DNA of 64,000 bases, from positions 1,798,001 to 1,862,000 of the forward strand of contig NZ_JAAOYX010000001.1 of NCBI RefSeq assembly GCF_011759605.1, read 5' to 3'. The stretch's first letter is position 1; each line of letters begins with the position of its first letter. The DNA is from Luteibacter sp. SG786. Its GTDB lineage: Bacteria > Pseudomonadota > Gammaproteobacteria > Xanthomonadales > Rhodanobacteraceae. The translations under genes were made by a program, and so were the position numbers. This document shows positions 1 through 10,284 of this stretch, piece by piece. The notes under the pieces are model-generated. The model ran no database searches. It was not told the DNA's origin and worked only from the letters and a program-made list of their open reading frames with translations.

Positions 1-2483
1 TGGCCGTTGTCGGACCTCACCAGGCCCTCCGTGTTGCCGCGGTTCTTCGACCACGTATAGGACGCGTTGACGTACAGGCGCTCGCTTGTCTTTTCCGCCG
101 AGAGCGTCACTGCCTGGTAGGTGCGCTTGGCCTTGGGCCCGAACAGGCTGCCCGGAAGGGTCACGTTGTGCAGGGTGCCGCTGCCGTCGAGATCCACGTC
201 CACGGAAACCTTGCTGCCCGGGTTGTAGATGAAGCAGCCGGGAGTGCTGGGCGGCGGCGAGAAGCGATCGCCGTTGGTGTCCATGTCCAGGCCGATGGAC
301 TTGCCGTAGTCGTAGAACGGGCGCCAGTCGCAGGTGTCGTCGATGGCGTTGTTGAGCCTGCGATAGGTGGCCTTGGCGCCAACCACCCAGTCGTTGAGGA
401 ACGCGTTGTCGCTGACGATGCGGTGCTGGAACCCAAGGATGTACTCGTCCTGCGAATAGGGCTTGAGTCCCTTCGACGCGACCGAGCTCGGATTCGGTGT
501 GCTGCCATTCGCACCATTGACGATGACCCGGTCGCCCGTGGCGTCGCCCAGCGTCGGCGCGCCGGTCGTCGGATCGATGCCCGAATACGAGAAGTTCTGC
601 ATCGTGTAATACGAGGCGGTGGCCGCACGCAGCGCCACGTTGGCCGCGATGGGCAGCGAATAGCGGCCGGCGGTGCCGAATACCTTCGTGGCGGAGTCGC
701 CGAACACATCCCATGCGAAGCCCAGGCGCGGCTGCCAGATGTTGCCCTGGCGCACGAAGCGTTGCCCGGCACCGTTCTTGTTCTCGAACGAGTCGTTGCG
801 TACGCCGATGTAGGCAAGCACGTTGTCGGTGACCTGCCAGTTGTCCTGCAGGTACCAGGATTTCTGGTCGACGGACACCGAGCCACCGGTGCGGAAGTTG
901 TAACGGGTGACATAGTCCTCACCCGCCGAGTTCGTGCGGTAGAAGTAGAGGACGCCGCCGGCGTAGCTCTTCCCGGCTTCCGAATTCCATTTCTCGCGCG
1001 AGTAACCGCCCGCGAGGCTGTGATCGCCGATTCGCCAGTCGAGATCGATGCGATAGGCCGTACGCTGGTCTTCGCCGTCGAAGCGATCGACCTGGCTGCT
1101 GAGGTAGCAGGAGCGAATCGGGCTGGTGGCCCCCGAGAGCGTGCTGGAGCGGCGATCGATGATGTACGGACAGCCGGAGTTCCCGCCTTCGATGTTCCCG
1201 TCGTACCTCGTGACGGTGCCGTCGGCGCTGATGTATTCGGATGAGTTCTTGCTCTTCATCTTGCCCCACTGCGCGGACAAGGTGAGGTCGTCGCTGATGT
1301 AACCGGTGTACTTGAAGATGTTGGTGGCCCCGCCGGTTTTCCGTTGGCGGCGCCCCAGATAATCGTTGGTGGAGGGCTTGCCGTTCGCATCGATCGACGG
1401 GGCGAAGTAACGATTCGTCGTGTGTTGCGTGTTGTTCATCGACGTCCATTCCAGAACGTTCGCATCGTCGATGTTCCAGTCCACCTTGATCAGATGGAAC
1501 GGGTTGTCACGCGTGTTGCGCTGCGCGGCGGCTGAGGACGTGGCGATGGGATAAGTAGTTTCCGTCCGGCGTTCGGACTGGAAGATGCCGTAGAAGAACA
1601 GCTTGTCCTTCACCAGCGCCCCGCCGAGCCATGCCGTATAGACGTTCCGGTTATCGCTGTCTTTCTGGTACGTACGATAGAGGTTGCCGTCTTTCGTGTG
1701 CGTGGTGGGCGACTGTTCCCGCCCCCATGCCGGTGTGTAGACCCAGCTGGCGCCGCCTTTCCATTCGTTCGTGCCGCGCTTGGTGATCACGGAGGTCACA
1801 CCGCCCGTGGAGAAACCGTACTGCGCGCCATAGCCGCCGGTCTGCACGTCGAGCTGCTGGATCGCCTGGAAGGGCACTTCGGCGAACGACAGATTGTTGT
1901 AGAGGTTGGTAACGTTGAACCCGTTGACGTAGTAGCTGTTCTCCGCGACGGACGCACCGCCGAACGAGGGCAGGTTTCCGAAGGTCTCGTCGCCCTTCAC
2001 GGTGCCCGGCGTCAGTGCGGCCACGTCCACCACGTTGCGCGGCACGGGCAGCCGGTTGAGCTGGTCGGCCGTGAAGCTGGTGCGCGATTCGACGGATGCC
2101 ACGTCGATAGCCGCCAGGGCGGTGGCCGACACCGTGACGGTGTCCAGGGCCTGCGCGTCGCTCTGGTCCGCAGGCGCGATGAAGTTCACCTGCGCGGACT
2201 GGCCGGCCACAACGTTGATGTCGCGGCTGGCGACGGTCCGGCCGTCTTGCCGTACGTTCACGCGATAGCTGCCGACGGGCAGGGACGTGGCGCGGTAGCG
2301 CCCATCCTCGCCCACGGTCAAGGTGCGCTTCGCACCGGTGCCGAGGTTGTGGATTTCGATGCCCTGGGACGCGTCGGCGCTGCCGTAGATATCGCCGACG
2401 GTACTTTGCGCGTGAGTGGCGGTGGCGAAGAGGCCGGCGGCGAAGGCCGTGGCGAGCGCGGTTCGCTTCAACATGCTTGTCAT
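1..2483 (-). CDS. Oar-like TonB-dependent receptor (partial, C-terminus beyond window)
   Basis: This is an outer-membrane TonB-gated receptor of the Oar/carboxypeptidase-regulatory type. About 827 residues lie in the window; the reading frame is open to base 1, so the last part of the barrel is missing. From the ATG at 2483 (SD GGGAGAG about 9 nt upstream) there is a signal peptide ending near ATATHAQS. A carboxypeptidase regulatory-like beta-sandwich follows (about residues 28-105), then a TonB plug with the phrase LNRLPVPRNVVDVAALTPG, then a long Tyr- and Asn-rich barrel. A second ATG three codons downstream (2474) is also possible. The ligand is unknown; family members are linked to peptide, protein or polysaccharide uptake and surface adhesion. 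The gene lies just downstream of a second TonB receptor on the same strand. Confidence 0.88.
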   Translation of the reverse strand, partial: MTSMLKRTALATAFAAGLFATATHAQSTVGDIYGSADASQGIEIHNLGTGAKRTLTVGEDGRYRATSLPVGSYRVNVRQDGRTVASRDINVVAGQSAQVNFIAPADQSDAQALDTVTVSATALAAIDVASVESRTSFTADQLNRLPVPRNVVDVAALTPGTVKGDETFGNLPSFGGASVAENSYYVNGFNVTNLYNNLSFAEVPFQAIQQLDVQTGGYGAQYGFSTGGVTSVITKRGTNEWKGGASWVYTPAWGREQSPTTHTKDGNLYRTYQKDSDNRNVYTAWLGGALVKDKLFFYGIFQSERRTETTYPIATSSAAAQRNTRDNPFHLIKVDWNIDDANVLEWTSMNNTQHTTNRYFAPSIDANGKPSTNDYLGRRQRKTGGATNIFKYTGYISDDLTLSAQWGKMKSKNSSEYISADGTVTRYDGNIEGGNSGCPYIIDRRSSTLSGATSPIRSCYLSSQVDRFDGEDQRTAYRIDLDWRIGDHSLAGGYSREKWNSEAGKSYAGGVLYFYRTNSAGEDYVTRYNFRTGGSVSVDQKSWYLQDNWQVTDNVLAYIGVRNDSFENKNGAGQRFVRQGNIWQPRLGFAWDVFGDSATKVFGTAGRYSLPIAANVALRAATASYYTMQNFSYSGIDPTTGAPTLGDATGDRVIVNGANGSTPNPSSVASKGLKPYSQDEYILGFQHRIVSDNAFLNDWVVGAKATYRRLNNAIDDTCDWRPFYDYGKSIGLDMDTNGDRFSPPPSTPGCFIYNPGSKVSVDVDLDGSGTLHNVTLPGSLFGPKAKRTYQAVTLSAEKTSERLYVNASYTWSKNRGNTEGLVRSDNG

Positions 2484-2501
2484 AGGTAAAACTCTCCCTG
2501 A

Positions 2502-2519
2502 CCCTGTTTCACAACAGGG
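2502..2519 (-). promoter_or_regulatory. Short perfect hairpin in the leader of the Oar-like receptor
   Basis: Perfect inverted repeat CCCTGTT-TCAC-AACAGGG, about 20 nt upstream of the start codon and just upstream of the Shine-Dalgarno. It could be an operator or an RNA hairpin affecting translation; function is inferred only from position. Confidence 0.3.
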
Positions 2520-2688
2520 CTGTACAGCTTCTTGGTAGCGCCAGTGGGCGCGGGGTGGGTGTGGGTCCGGGTGTGGGGACACCCGCGTCGCAATGACCCG
2601 GCGCGTGAACGCGACGTGATCGGACAGTACAGCGAAGGTTTCCCTGACGCAAGAAATCAGAGCAAAATCATAGACTTTGCGAAATTAC

Positions 2689-5610
2689 TCAGAATCGCTG
2701 CTGATAGCCAACGTAGTAGTAGCGGTCGATGTCGAACGCCGGGTTGTAGGGCGGGCTGCCGCCGCCGGCGCTGGTGACGTTGTAGTAAAGCGGTCCCTTG
2801 CGGCCGAATACGTTGTTCACGCCGACACGGAAGTTTCCGTTCCACGGCGCCTGCCAGCGCAGTTGCAGGTCGTGGAACGCGACGCCGCCCTTGCGGCTGA
2901 CGCCGGCGACACCGGTCAATGCGTTGAGTTCGTCCGGGCGATTGCATTCGACATCGCTGGACCAGCAGGAATCTTTCAGGCCGGAGAAGTAACGCGTGGT
3001 CCATGTGGCGCCGAAGCGGCGCCACGACCAATCGAGCGAGAGATTGGAGCGCACCCGATAGAGGCCCTGCACACCGTTCATGTAACCGGCAAGGTGGCGC
3101 GGGGCCGCCCCCGGCGAGCTGACCTGCGTGTAGTCCTTGAGATAAGTGCTATCCGAGAGCACGGCGAATTCGCCGTACCTGGTTTCGGGAAAACGATAAT
3201 GCAGGCCGAGGTCGTAACCCTCGGTGCGCAGCGAGCCGAGGTTGGCGAGGCTTTCGTCCAGCGACGCGATACGACCGTTAGCGCCGCGCACAAAGCGTCC
3301 GCACCAGGAAGGATCGTTGCGTACGTAGCAGAAGTTGAGAATGTCGCCGGCGACGATCGGCGTGATGACGTCGGCGATGTCGACCTTGTAGTAGTCGAGC
3401 GTGAGATCGAGCCCGTCGGCGAAATACGGGCTGTACACGAGCCCCGCGGTCCGTGTGATCGACGTTTCCGGCTTCAGCGCCGGATTCGCGCCCGTCCGGA
3501 AGGCGGTCGGGTTCTGGCCGCCGGTGGCCGAGGCGATCTGCGCTCCCGATTGATCCACCTGTCGGTAGTTCCCCGGAACGCCCGCGGCGGTGCAGCGCGA
3601 GCGTACGGCGGCATCGCTCGCTGCGGCGCCATAGACGCTGTCGCACGGGTCGAGGAAGCTCTCGAAGGTTTCGCTCGATCCCGCGTAGAGATCCGCGACC
3701 GTCGGTGCGCGGAAGCCTTCGGCATACGTGGCGCGCAGCAGCAGGTCGTCGAACGGCTTCCAACGGAGGCTGTACTTGTCGTTGGTACGCCCGCCGAAGG
3801 CCGTGTAATGCGAATAGCGGGTGGACGCGTTCACCGCCAGTTCGTGCGCGAGCGGGAGGTCCGCGAGCAAGGGCACGTCGAATTCGAGGTAGGCCTCGTT
3901 GGCGATGTATCCGCCATCGGTCGGGTCGCTGGCCAGTTGCGTGGTGAGCCCCGCGGAATCCGCGGGATCCGGCTGGTAACGTCCGTGGTCGTTGCGGTGC
4001 TCGATGCCGCCGGCCACGCGCAGCGTGCCGGCCGGAAGGTCGAGCAGCCCGCCGGTGAGGTTCGCGATGATGTCGTTCGTGCGCGTGGTCTGTCGTGACG
4101 TGGTAGTAGAGCCTACGTACGACCATACGGCGTCGGGTGTGCCGCCCGGGCCGGCGAGTATGTTCCAGGGAACGCATCCCGCGGCGCGGTCCGCTGCATT
4201 CGCGCAGACGGTCCGGCCGTCGATCACCGTCGTCGGTCCGAGTGCCTTCCTCGCGGCGACGAGGCCGATGTTGCCGCTGGTGGTGCGGCTGGCCCGTGTT
4301 TCGGAATACGCGTAAGTGACGTCCCAGGTCCACGTGTGGTCGGCCCAGGAAAACGTCCCCTCGGCGCCCACGTCGCCGTGCAGCACCTTGCTCTTCGCCC
4401 ATGTCATGCGCGGCATTTCGGTGGTGCGCCGGAAGAAGGGCGTGGCGTAGCCGGGAAAGGGGTTGTATGCGTTTGCCGGGTCGATGAACAGCCCGTCCGC
4501 GCGACCGGACCCGCTCTGCAGGGGGTATCCCGCGCTCTGGCTGCGCGTGTCGCGCACAGCGTAGGTGGCCATGCCGCGCAGGGCGATATCGTCGGTGAGG
4601 TTGTAACGTCCGGTGCCGAAGAGGCTGCGCAGCTTCGTGCCCGAGCGGAAGCTCATGTCTTGTGAGGTGGCGTATTTGTCGGCGTTGCTGTCGACGTCGT
4701 AAGGGTGATAGTTCGCGAGGTTCGCCGTGTCGCCCGCGACACCGCCGGGGTGGTTCACCACGTAACGGTTGGCGGACCAGCTGCCGTCCGGTGCGTAGCT
4801 GCCCGCGCCGGGTGTGCCGGGCGCGCGAGGGTCGACCACGCCGCCGTACGGCCCCATGCCGAATCCGGCGTCCGGATGTCGCGGACCATACGGGCTGCGC
4901 GTCAACGACCGCTTGCTGTCGCGCAGTTCGTCGCCGTCCTCGTACGCCGCGCCGAGGATGATCGAACTTTTCTCGTTGCTTCGGCCCCAGGTGAACGTGC
5001 CGTTCTTCTGCGTGCCGTCGCCCCGGCCGTTCACGCCGTACAGGACGTCGGCGGACGCCCCTTCGAAGCGATCGGTGGTGACGATGTTCACCACGCCGCC
5101 GATCGCGTCGGATCCATAAATCGACGAGGCCCCGTCCTTGAGCACCTCGATGCGTTCCACGATGGACAGCGGAATGGTCGAAAGGTCGGTAAGGCCGCCC
5201 AGGCTGCTCGTCCAGCGGCGTCCGTTCACGAGCACGAGGGTGCGCACGGCGCCCAGGTTGCGCAGGTTGGCGTAGCGGCCGCCCGCGTCGTTGCTGGACG
5301 AAAGCGTGTCCTGCGGGGTCACTTCGGGCGTAGCGGCCGAGGGCAGGCGGGCGAGGATGTCGCCAAGCCCGGTGAGCCCGGTGGCGCGAATCGCCTGGCG
5401 ATCCATGGTGAACACGGGCTGCGCCGTCTCCACGTCGGTGCCGCGGATGCGCGAACCGGTGACCGTCACGTTCACCGGAGCGAGCATCTCTGCGGAAGGT
5501 GCGGTCTGCTGCCCATACACGGCGGTGCCGGTCAGGGCGGCCGCGAGCGCGGCCGCCAGCGCCACGCGTCGCCGCGCGACGTGGCGTCTCTGCCCCGAAC
5601 TGACGTGCAT
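2689..5610 (-). CDS. TonB-dependent receptor
   Basis: Outer-membrane TonB-dependent transporter of 973 aa, a normal full length. ATG 5610 is preferred over the upstream in-frame start at 5775 because a clear SD (GGGAGG) precedes it and it opens directly into a basic, hydrophobic signal peptide ending near TAVYGQQ. A plug domain follows, with the typical [10 protein letters not shown] and an [28 protein letters not shown] core around residues 120-180. The barrel ends in a C-terminal Phe (YYVGYQQRF), the usual assembly signal for outer-membrane barrels. No regulatory N-terminal extension or heme/siderophore-specific motif was recognised, so the substrate is open. It is adjacent to, but not overlapping, the Oar-like receptor, with a 205-bp gap. 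Confidence 0.93.
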   Translation of the reverse strand: MHVSSGQRRHVARRRVALAAALAAALTGTAVYGQQTAPSAEMLAPVNVTVTGSRIRGTDVETAQPVFTMDRQAIRATGLTGLGDILARLPSAATPEVTPQDTLSSSNDAGGRYANLRNLGAVRTLVLVNGRRWTSSLGGLTDLSTIPLSIVERIEVLKDGASSIYGSDAIGGVVNIVTTDRFEGASADVLYGVNGRGDGTQKNGTFTWGRSNEKSSIILGAAYEDGDELRDSKRSLTRSPYGPRHPDAGFGMGPYGGVVDPRAPGTPGAGSYAPDGSWSANRYVVNHPGGVAGDTANLANYHPYDVDSNADKYATSQDMSFRSGTKLRSLFGTGRYNLTDDIALRGMATYAVRDTRSQSAGYPLQSGSGRADGLFIDPANAYNPFPGYATPFFRRTTEMPRMTWAKSKVLHGDVGAEGTFSWADHTWTWDVTYAYSETRASRTTSGNIGLVAARKALGPTTVIDGRTVCANAADRAAGCVPWNILAGPGGTPDAVWSYVGSTTTSRQTTRTNDIIANLTGGLLDLPAGTLRVAGGIEHRNDHGRYQPDPADSAGLTTQLASDPTDGGYIANEAYLEFDVPLLADLPLAHELAVNASTRYSHYTAFGGRTNDKYSLRWKPFDDLLLRATYAEGFRAPTVADLYAGSSETFESFLDPCDSVYGAAASDAAVRSRCTAAGVPGNYRQVDQSGAQIASATGGQNPTAFRTGANPALKPETSITRTAGLVYSPYFADGLDLTLDYYKVDIADVITPIVAGDILNFCYVRNDPSWCGRFVRGANGRIASLDESLANLGSLRTEGYDLGLHYRFPETRYGEFAVLSDSTYLKDYTQVSSPGAAPRHLAGYMNGVQGLYRVRSNLSLDWSWRRFGATWTTRYFSGLKDSCWSSDVECNRPDELNALTGVAGVSRKGGVAFHDLQLRWQAPWNGNFRVGVNNVFGRKGPLYYNVTSAGGGSPPYNPAFDIDRYYYVGYQQRF

Positions 5611-5847
5611 ACCCTGAAGCCTCCCAAGCCCCGCCATACCCCACCCGGGCCCGACGATCACGCGACCATAACGCCTGTACCCGTGGTGCGCAAGCGTCGG
5701 TATTTTCCCAAGGCAATGCCTGATTGCCGCGGGATTCTCAGAACATTCTCGCAGGAAATTAGGAGTAGGCCTCATAGCCCGAGGATCGTGCCCCTGCTTA
5801 CCCTGCAGACGCCGGAGGGCACGAATTTAACAGGCAGGGAGAATCAC

Positions 5848-7278
5848 ATGTCTTTTCAACCACGCCGGATCATTCGTCCGGCTTGCGCTTTGCTTGCGCT
5901 GGCACTTGCGCCATCCGCCTTCGCTCTCGAGTACGATCCCGCATCCACTTACACAGCGAGCTGTGTCGTCAGCTGGAGGGGCGATGTCTTCCGGGCGAAA
6001 TGGTGGGCCGGCCCGGGACAAGGACCGGACGAAGTCGACACCGTTGCGAATCCCTGGGACAGCCCCTGGGAGCGCGCACCGGCGGGAACCCCGACGGGAC
6101 GCCCTGACCAGGAGAATCCGGGCGAGCCGGGTAACCCGGGCGAGCCCGGCAATCCCGGTACCCCTGGCACCGTTCTTCTCAGCCACTTGCTCGCCGAAGA
6201 AGAACGATTGACGTCGGCACCTTTGATGCAGCAGGTACGTTCGTCCATTCGCACGCTGGACAATGCCTGTGTCGAGGCTGTCGCTCCGTTGCGTCCGCAG
6301 AATCCGGTCAATGTGAAGCGCGTGGAATCCATCGTGGACGAGGCGCGGTTCGAGTACCTGTTCCCACTGCGGGCGCCCGAGTACTCGTATCGCGGTTTCC
6401 TCCAGGCCGTCGCCAAGTTTCCCGCCGTGTGTGGCGACTATGCCGACGGGCGCGATGCCGAGGCCATCTGTCGCAAGACATTGGCCACGATGTTCGCGCA
6501 CTTTGCGCAGGAAACGGGTGCGCATGAATCCTGGCGGCCGGAAGAAGAGTACCGCCAGGCACTCTTTCACGTGCGGGAGATGGGGTGGAAGGAAGGCGAC
6601 CGCAACGGTTATAACGGCGAGTGCCAGGGCAGCGGATGGATCGCCGAAACCTGGCCGTGCGGCAAGTTCTCCGATGGGAGCTTCAAGAGCTATTTTGGCC
6701 GGGGTGCGAAGCAACTCTCCTATAACTACAACTACGGTCCGTTCTCCGCAGCGATGTATGGAGACGTACGCACGCTTCTCGATGCGCCGGAACGGGTTGC
6801 GGATACCTGGCTGAATCTGGCCAGCGCCACCTTCTTCTTTACTTATCCACAACCGCCGAAGCCTTCGATGCTCCATGTCATCGACGGCACGTGGCAGCCG
6901 AACGACGCGGATCGCGCGGATGGCCTCGTTCCGGGATTCGGCGTGACCACGCTGATCATCAACGGGGGCGTGGAATGTGGCGGAGATGCGGAGCACGCCC
7001 AGTCGGCGAATCGCATGACCTACTATCGTGCTTTCGCGGCGACGCTTGGCGTGCCCGTCCCGGCGGACGAGGTCCTGGGTTGCAAGGGCATGAAGCAGTT
7101 CGGTGAAAGCGGTGCGGGTGCCCTCCCGATCTACTGGGAGAACAACTGGACCGAACAGCCCGGCTGTAAACTCGTCGGCTACCAGACGGCATTCTCGGCC
7201 CTGAAGCCGGGCGACTACGTGGGCTGCGTGCGCGTTGCGTTCCCCAACGTAGAGATCGTGGACGACACTAAGGGCTGA
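5848..7278 (+). CDS. Secreted GH19 family chitinase with chitin-binding domain
   Basis: Probable secreted endochitinase of 476 aa hydrolysing beta-1,4-GlcNAc polymers. The ATG at 5848 has an AGGGAG ribosome site. Residues 1-26 are a Sec signal peptide ending in SAFA. Residues about 29-77 resemble a CBM5/12 chitin-binding module (Trp-rich, with AKWWAGPGQ). A Pro/Gly linker of collagen-like Gly-X-Pro triplets follows (about residues 95-110). The C-terminal GH19 domain shows the catalytic-Glu segment [11 protein letters not shown] (Glu222) and the substrate-groove motif [16 protein letters not shown]. The upstream 236 bp separate it from a divergent TonB receptor. A role in attacking fungal or arthropod chitin is inference; GH19 lysozyme-like activity is an alternative. 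Confidence 0.9.
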   Translation: MSFQPRRIIRPACALLALALAPSAFALEYDPASTYTASCVVSWRGDVFRAKWWAGPGQGPDEVDTVANPWDSPWERAPAGTPTGRPDQENPGEPGNPGEPGNPGTPGTVLLSHLLAEEERLTSAPLMQQVRSSIRTLDNACVEAVAPLRPQNPVNVKRVESIVDEARFEYLFPLRAPEYSYRGFLQAVAKFPAVCGDYADGRDAEAICRKTLATMFAHFAQETGAHESWRPEEEYRQALFHVREMGWKEGDRNGYNGECQGSGWIAETWPCGKFSDGSFKSYFGRGAKQLSYNYNYGPFSAAMYGDVRTLLDAPERVADTWLNLASATFFFTYPQPPKPSMLHVIDGTWQPNDADRADGLVPGFGVTTLIINGGVECGGDAEHAQSANRMTYYRAFAATLGVPVPADEVLGCKGMKQFGESGAGALPIYWENNWTEQPGCKLVGYQTAFSALKPGDYVGCVRVAFPNVEIVDDTKG

Positions 7279-7298
7279 AGCTGACGATTGCGCCGCAG

Positions 7299-7334
7299 CG
7301 GCTCCGGCAAGGTGCGCAACCCTTGCCGGAGCCG
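7299..7334. terminator. Strong hairpin between convergent genes
   Basis: Perfect 14-bp inverted repeat (CGGCTCCGGCAAGG and its complement) with an 8-nt loop, in the 61-bp gap between the convergent chitinase and S9 peptidase genes. It lacks a clear T-tract on either strand, so it may be a bidirectional RNA-stabilising hairpin rather than a classic intrinsic terminator. Confidence 0.5.
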
Positions 7335-7339
7335 TTGCA

Positions 7340-9295
7340 TCAGCGCGCGGCGTCGCCGATGTGCTTGTCCAGGAACGCCTGCAGTCGGTTATAGAACTCC
7401 TCGACGTTTTCCGGCTTCACGAAACCGTGCCGTTCGTCCGGCTTGGTCAGCGTCTCGTAGGGCTTGTGGGCGGCATCCAGCGCGGCGCGCATGGCCTTGA
7501 ACTGAGCGAAGGGTGCGCGCTGGTCGTCCTCGCCGTGAACCAGGAACACAGGCACATCGATCTTGTCGGCCAGGCGGTCCGGCGAATTGGCGGCCAGATC
7601 CGCGTCGTCCTTGCCGATTACCGTGGTCAGGTAGCTGCGGCCGCTCTTGCGATCCTTGATGTCGCCCTTGTTGTACATCATGTCGAGGTCGTAGATGCCG
7701 TCGTAGCCTACCGCGCACTTGAACATGCCCGGCGCGCGGACAGGTGTCATCATGGCGGAGTAACCGCCGAAGCTCGCGCCGAACACGCAGACGCGGTTGG
7801 CATCGGCATAGTGTTCGGCGATGGCCCACTTCACGCCGTCGATGAGGTCTTCCTGGATGCGCGTTCCCCACTTGAGGTAGCCCGCACGCTCGAAGTCGCT
7901 GCCGCGACCGCCGGATCCGCGGAAGTTCACCTGCAGCACGAGGTAGCCGCGGTTGGCCAGGAACTGGGCGTCGCCGTCGTAGAACCAGTCGTCGGCGATA
8001 CCGTGTGGGCCGCCGTGCGGCATGAGCACCATCGGAAGGTTGGTTTCCGGCTTGCCCTTGGGGAATGTGAGGATGGCCTCGAGTTCCTGGCCGTCGCTTG
8101 CCTTGAAGCGCAGCGGCCGGCGCTCGGACATCTTTGCCGGATCGATCCAGGGCACCGCGTCGAACAGCTTGGTAACCTTGTATGTCTTGGTGTCGATCAG
8201 CATGTAGCGGCCGGGCTCGCGGTCGCCGGCCACCTTGAACATCAGCTGGCCTCCGTCTTCGCTGAAATCGACGAAGCTTACGAAATTACCCGGGAATTTC
8301 TGCGACAGCGCCATGTGCAGCTTCGAGATGGGCGCCTGCGGATCGATGTACGTCGCCTGGGGAATGCCCGTGGAAGACACCGTGCCGAAAGGCCGCAGCG
8401 GGGCGGGCGTCCACAGGCCGGAGGAATTCACCTCACTGAAGTCGTCCTTGCGGATCACCCGGAGGTTGCCGCCGTCTTCGTCCTGCTCGACGAACTCGCC
8501 GCCTGTGCCGTTCGGACTGAAGGTCGCGTAGATGCGGTTACTGCCCGCGACGGCGGCGATCGGAACGAAGGTTTGACGCTCCTTGTTCTCGGGAAGCTTG
8601 CTCCAGCCGCTTCCCTCGCGATGGAACACCACCCACTTGAAGTCGTCGTCGGTTCCGAAGGCGAACCGCGCGTTGCCCTGCGGATCGATCATGAAGCTCA
8701 TGCCGCCAAGGCCGATGTCGGCCATCAGCTTGCGCGCGCTGGTCTTCGCGTCCACGTCGTAGAGCGTGCTCTTGTCCTGTGCGTTCCAGTCGATGGCGCG
8801 CATGTAGAAGTGGCCGTTGCTCTGCACAGGCCGGCCTTCGATGGTGCCCCAGCCGCGGTCGAGGGCACGCGTGGCCGCGCGCTTGCCGTAGCCTTCGAAA
8901 CCGTAGAGGTAATCCGGATTCTTGCCGTCCACATCGATGGCCATCAGCTCGCCGGTATACCGGGCCTGGCCGATCGAGCCGTCGATCTTGCCGCGGGCCA
9001 CCACGAGGCGGGTGGAACTGGCCCAGACCATGTCCGCCGGCATCTCGTAGGGCGGCATCTTGATCAAGGTCACGGGTTTGCTCATGTCGCCGACGCGATA
9101 GATCGCCAGCCCGTGGTTCTTCCCGTCGGGGTCGTGGTAGGCCATCGACACGTACTGTCCGTCCGGCGACAGGCGCGGGCCGGTCAGTGGCATGCGGCGA
9201 GCGAAATCGCTCACCGGAATGAGGTCGGCGGCCGTGGCGGCGGTCGAAGCAAGGCACAGCACGGCCAGCATGGGCCGTACGAAGCGGTGACTCAT
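7340..9295 (-). CDS. S9 family prolyl oligopeptidase-like serine peptidase
   Basis: Exported serine peptidase of 651 aa in the S9 (acylaminoacyl/dipeptidyl peptidase) family, which trims short peptides. ATG 9295 follows AGGGGA and begins a signal peptide (LAVLCLASTAATAA). The N-terminal part (about residues 30-390) is the beta-propeller-like region. The C-terminal alpha/beta-hydrolase domain carries the oxyanion segment HGGPHG, the nucleophile elbow GASFGGYS (Ser508), the acid HGEDDQRAP (probably Asp591) and the base ERHGF (His623). All three catalytic residues are present. The exact subfamily and substrate cannot be fixed from sequence alone. Confidence 0.92.
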   Translation of the reverse strand: MSHRFVRPMLAVLCLASTAATAADLIPVSDFARRMPLTGPRLSPDGQYVSMAYHDPDGKNHGLAIYRVGDMSKPVTLIKMPPYEMPADMVWASSTRLVVARGKIDGSIGQARYTGELMAIDVDGKNPDYLYGFEGYGKRAATRALDRGWGTIEGRPVQSNGHFYMRAIDWNAQDKSTLYDVDAKTSARKLMADIGLGGMSFMIDPQGNARFAFGTDDDFKWVVFHREGSGWSKLPENKERQTFVPIAAVAGSNRIYATFSPNGTGGEFVEQDEDGGNLRVIRKDDFSEVNSSGLWTPAPLRPFGTVSSTGIPQATYIDPQAPISKLHMALSQKFPGNFVSFVDFSEDGGQLMFKVAGDREPGRYMLIDTKTYKVTKLFDAVPWIDPAKMSERRPLRFKASDGQELEAILTFPKGKPETNLPMVLMPHGGPHGIADDWFYDGDAQFLANRGYLVLQVNFRGSGGRGSDFERAGYLKWGTRIQEDLIDGVKWAIAEHYADANRVCVFGASFGGYSAMMTPVRAPGMFKCAVGYDGIYDLDMMYNKGDIKDRKSGRSYLTTVIGKDDADLAANSPDRLADKIDVPVFLVHGEDDQRAPFAQFKAMRAALDAAHKPYETLTKPDERHGFVKPENVEEFYNRLQAFLDKHIGDAAR

Positions 9296-9444
9296 TTTAT
9301 TCCCCTGTAGATCGATGGATCCGTATCGCCGTCCCCCCGGACGGTTTCCAGACGCCGATATAGCCGATCCGGGCCTTCGCCACAAGGCGACCTGCGCCAT
9401 GGCGGGCGGTACACTTGGCGCCTGCTCTCGATCCAGGCACCTGC

Positions 9445-10269
9445 ATGGCCACTCCGTTCGTCGTCGATATCGATCCCGTCGCGTTTTCCTTAGGGCCCAT
9501 CCAGGTCCACTGGTACGGTCTGATGTACCTGGGAGGATTCCTGGGAGGCTGGGCGCTGGGCGAGTATCGCCGGCGCCAGGGCCGCCTGCCGGTTTCCGCC
9601 GACCGCTTCGGCGACCTCATGTTCTACGCCATGATGGGCGTCGTGCTCGGCGGCCGCGTGGGTTACATGCTGTTCTACACGGCCATCGACTGGATCTGGA
9701 CCGACCCCCTCGCCATCTTCCGCGTATGGGACGGCGGCATGTCCTTCCACGGCGGCCTGCTCGGCGTGCTGGTCGCGGGGCTATGGTGGTCACGCCGCAA
9801 CGGCGTGAAGTTCTTCGACACCGTCGACTTCGTGGCCCCGCTGGTGCCGCTGGGCCTGGGCCTGGGGCGCCTCGGCAATTTCATCAACGGCGAACTGTGG
9901 GGCAAGCCCACCGACCTGCCCATCGGCATGATCTTTCCGCACGCGCCAGACGCGCTGCCGCGCCACCCGAATCCGCTTTACGAGTTCGCCCTCGAAGGCG
10001 TGGTGCTGTTCGCGGTGCTGTGGGTCTTCTCGATGAAGCCGCGCCCGCGTTATGCCGTGTCCGGCCTGTTCGGGCTGCTGTACGGCCTGTTCCGCTTCAC
10101 CATCGAGTTCGTCCGCGTGCCCGATCCGCAGCTCGGTTACCTCGCCTTCGGCTGGGTCACGATGGGGCAGATCCTGTCCCTGCCGCTGATCGCCGTGGGC
10201 ATCGTCTTGCTCGCGATGTCACGCCGCGCTCCCTACGCTCCGGTCGCGCCTGCCGCGGCCGCCACCTGA
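9445..10269 (+). CDS. lgt: Prolipoprotein diacylglyceryl transferase
   Basis: Integral inner-membrane enzyme that transfers diacylglycerol from phosphatidylglycerol to the lipobox cysteine of prolipoproteins, the first step of lipoprotein maturation. It has 274 aa, close to E. coli Lgt. ATG 9445 (MATPFV) is preferred over the upstream in-frame 9415. Seven hydrophobic segments are visible. The essential SFHGGL motif has His102, and the Lgt signature [13 protein letters not shown] has Arg142. It is followed 15 bp later by thyA, the same lgt-thyA order as in many proteobacteria, so the two are probably cotranscribed. The next pathway enzyme, lspA, is in this window at 58.8 kb. Confidence 0.97.
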   Translation: MATPFVVDIDPVAFSLGPIQVHWYGLMYLGGFLGGWALGEYRRRQGRLPVSADRFGDLMFYAMMGVVLGGRVGYMLFYTAIDWIWTDPLAIFRVWDGGMSFHGGLLGVLVAGLWWSRRNGVKFFDTVDFVAPLVPLGLGLGRLGNFINGELWGKPTDLPIGMIFPHAPDALPRHPNPLYEFALEGVVLFAVLWVFSMKPRPRYAVSGLFGLLYGLFRFTIEFVRVPDPQLGYLAFGWVTMGQILSLPLIAVGIVLLAMSRRAPYAPVAPAAAAT

Positions 10270-10284
10270 GATCGTCCACTCGTC

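Noticed and set aside
3278-5716. 812-codon frame on the same strand as the TonB receptor
   Set aside because: Arg-rich out-of-frame shadow of the receptor.
4705-7278. 857-aa form of the chitinase starting at 4705
   Set aside because: The extension is antisense to the TonB receptor; the signal peptide begins at 5848 after a good ribosome site.
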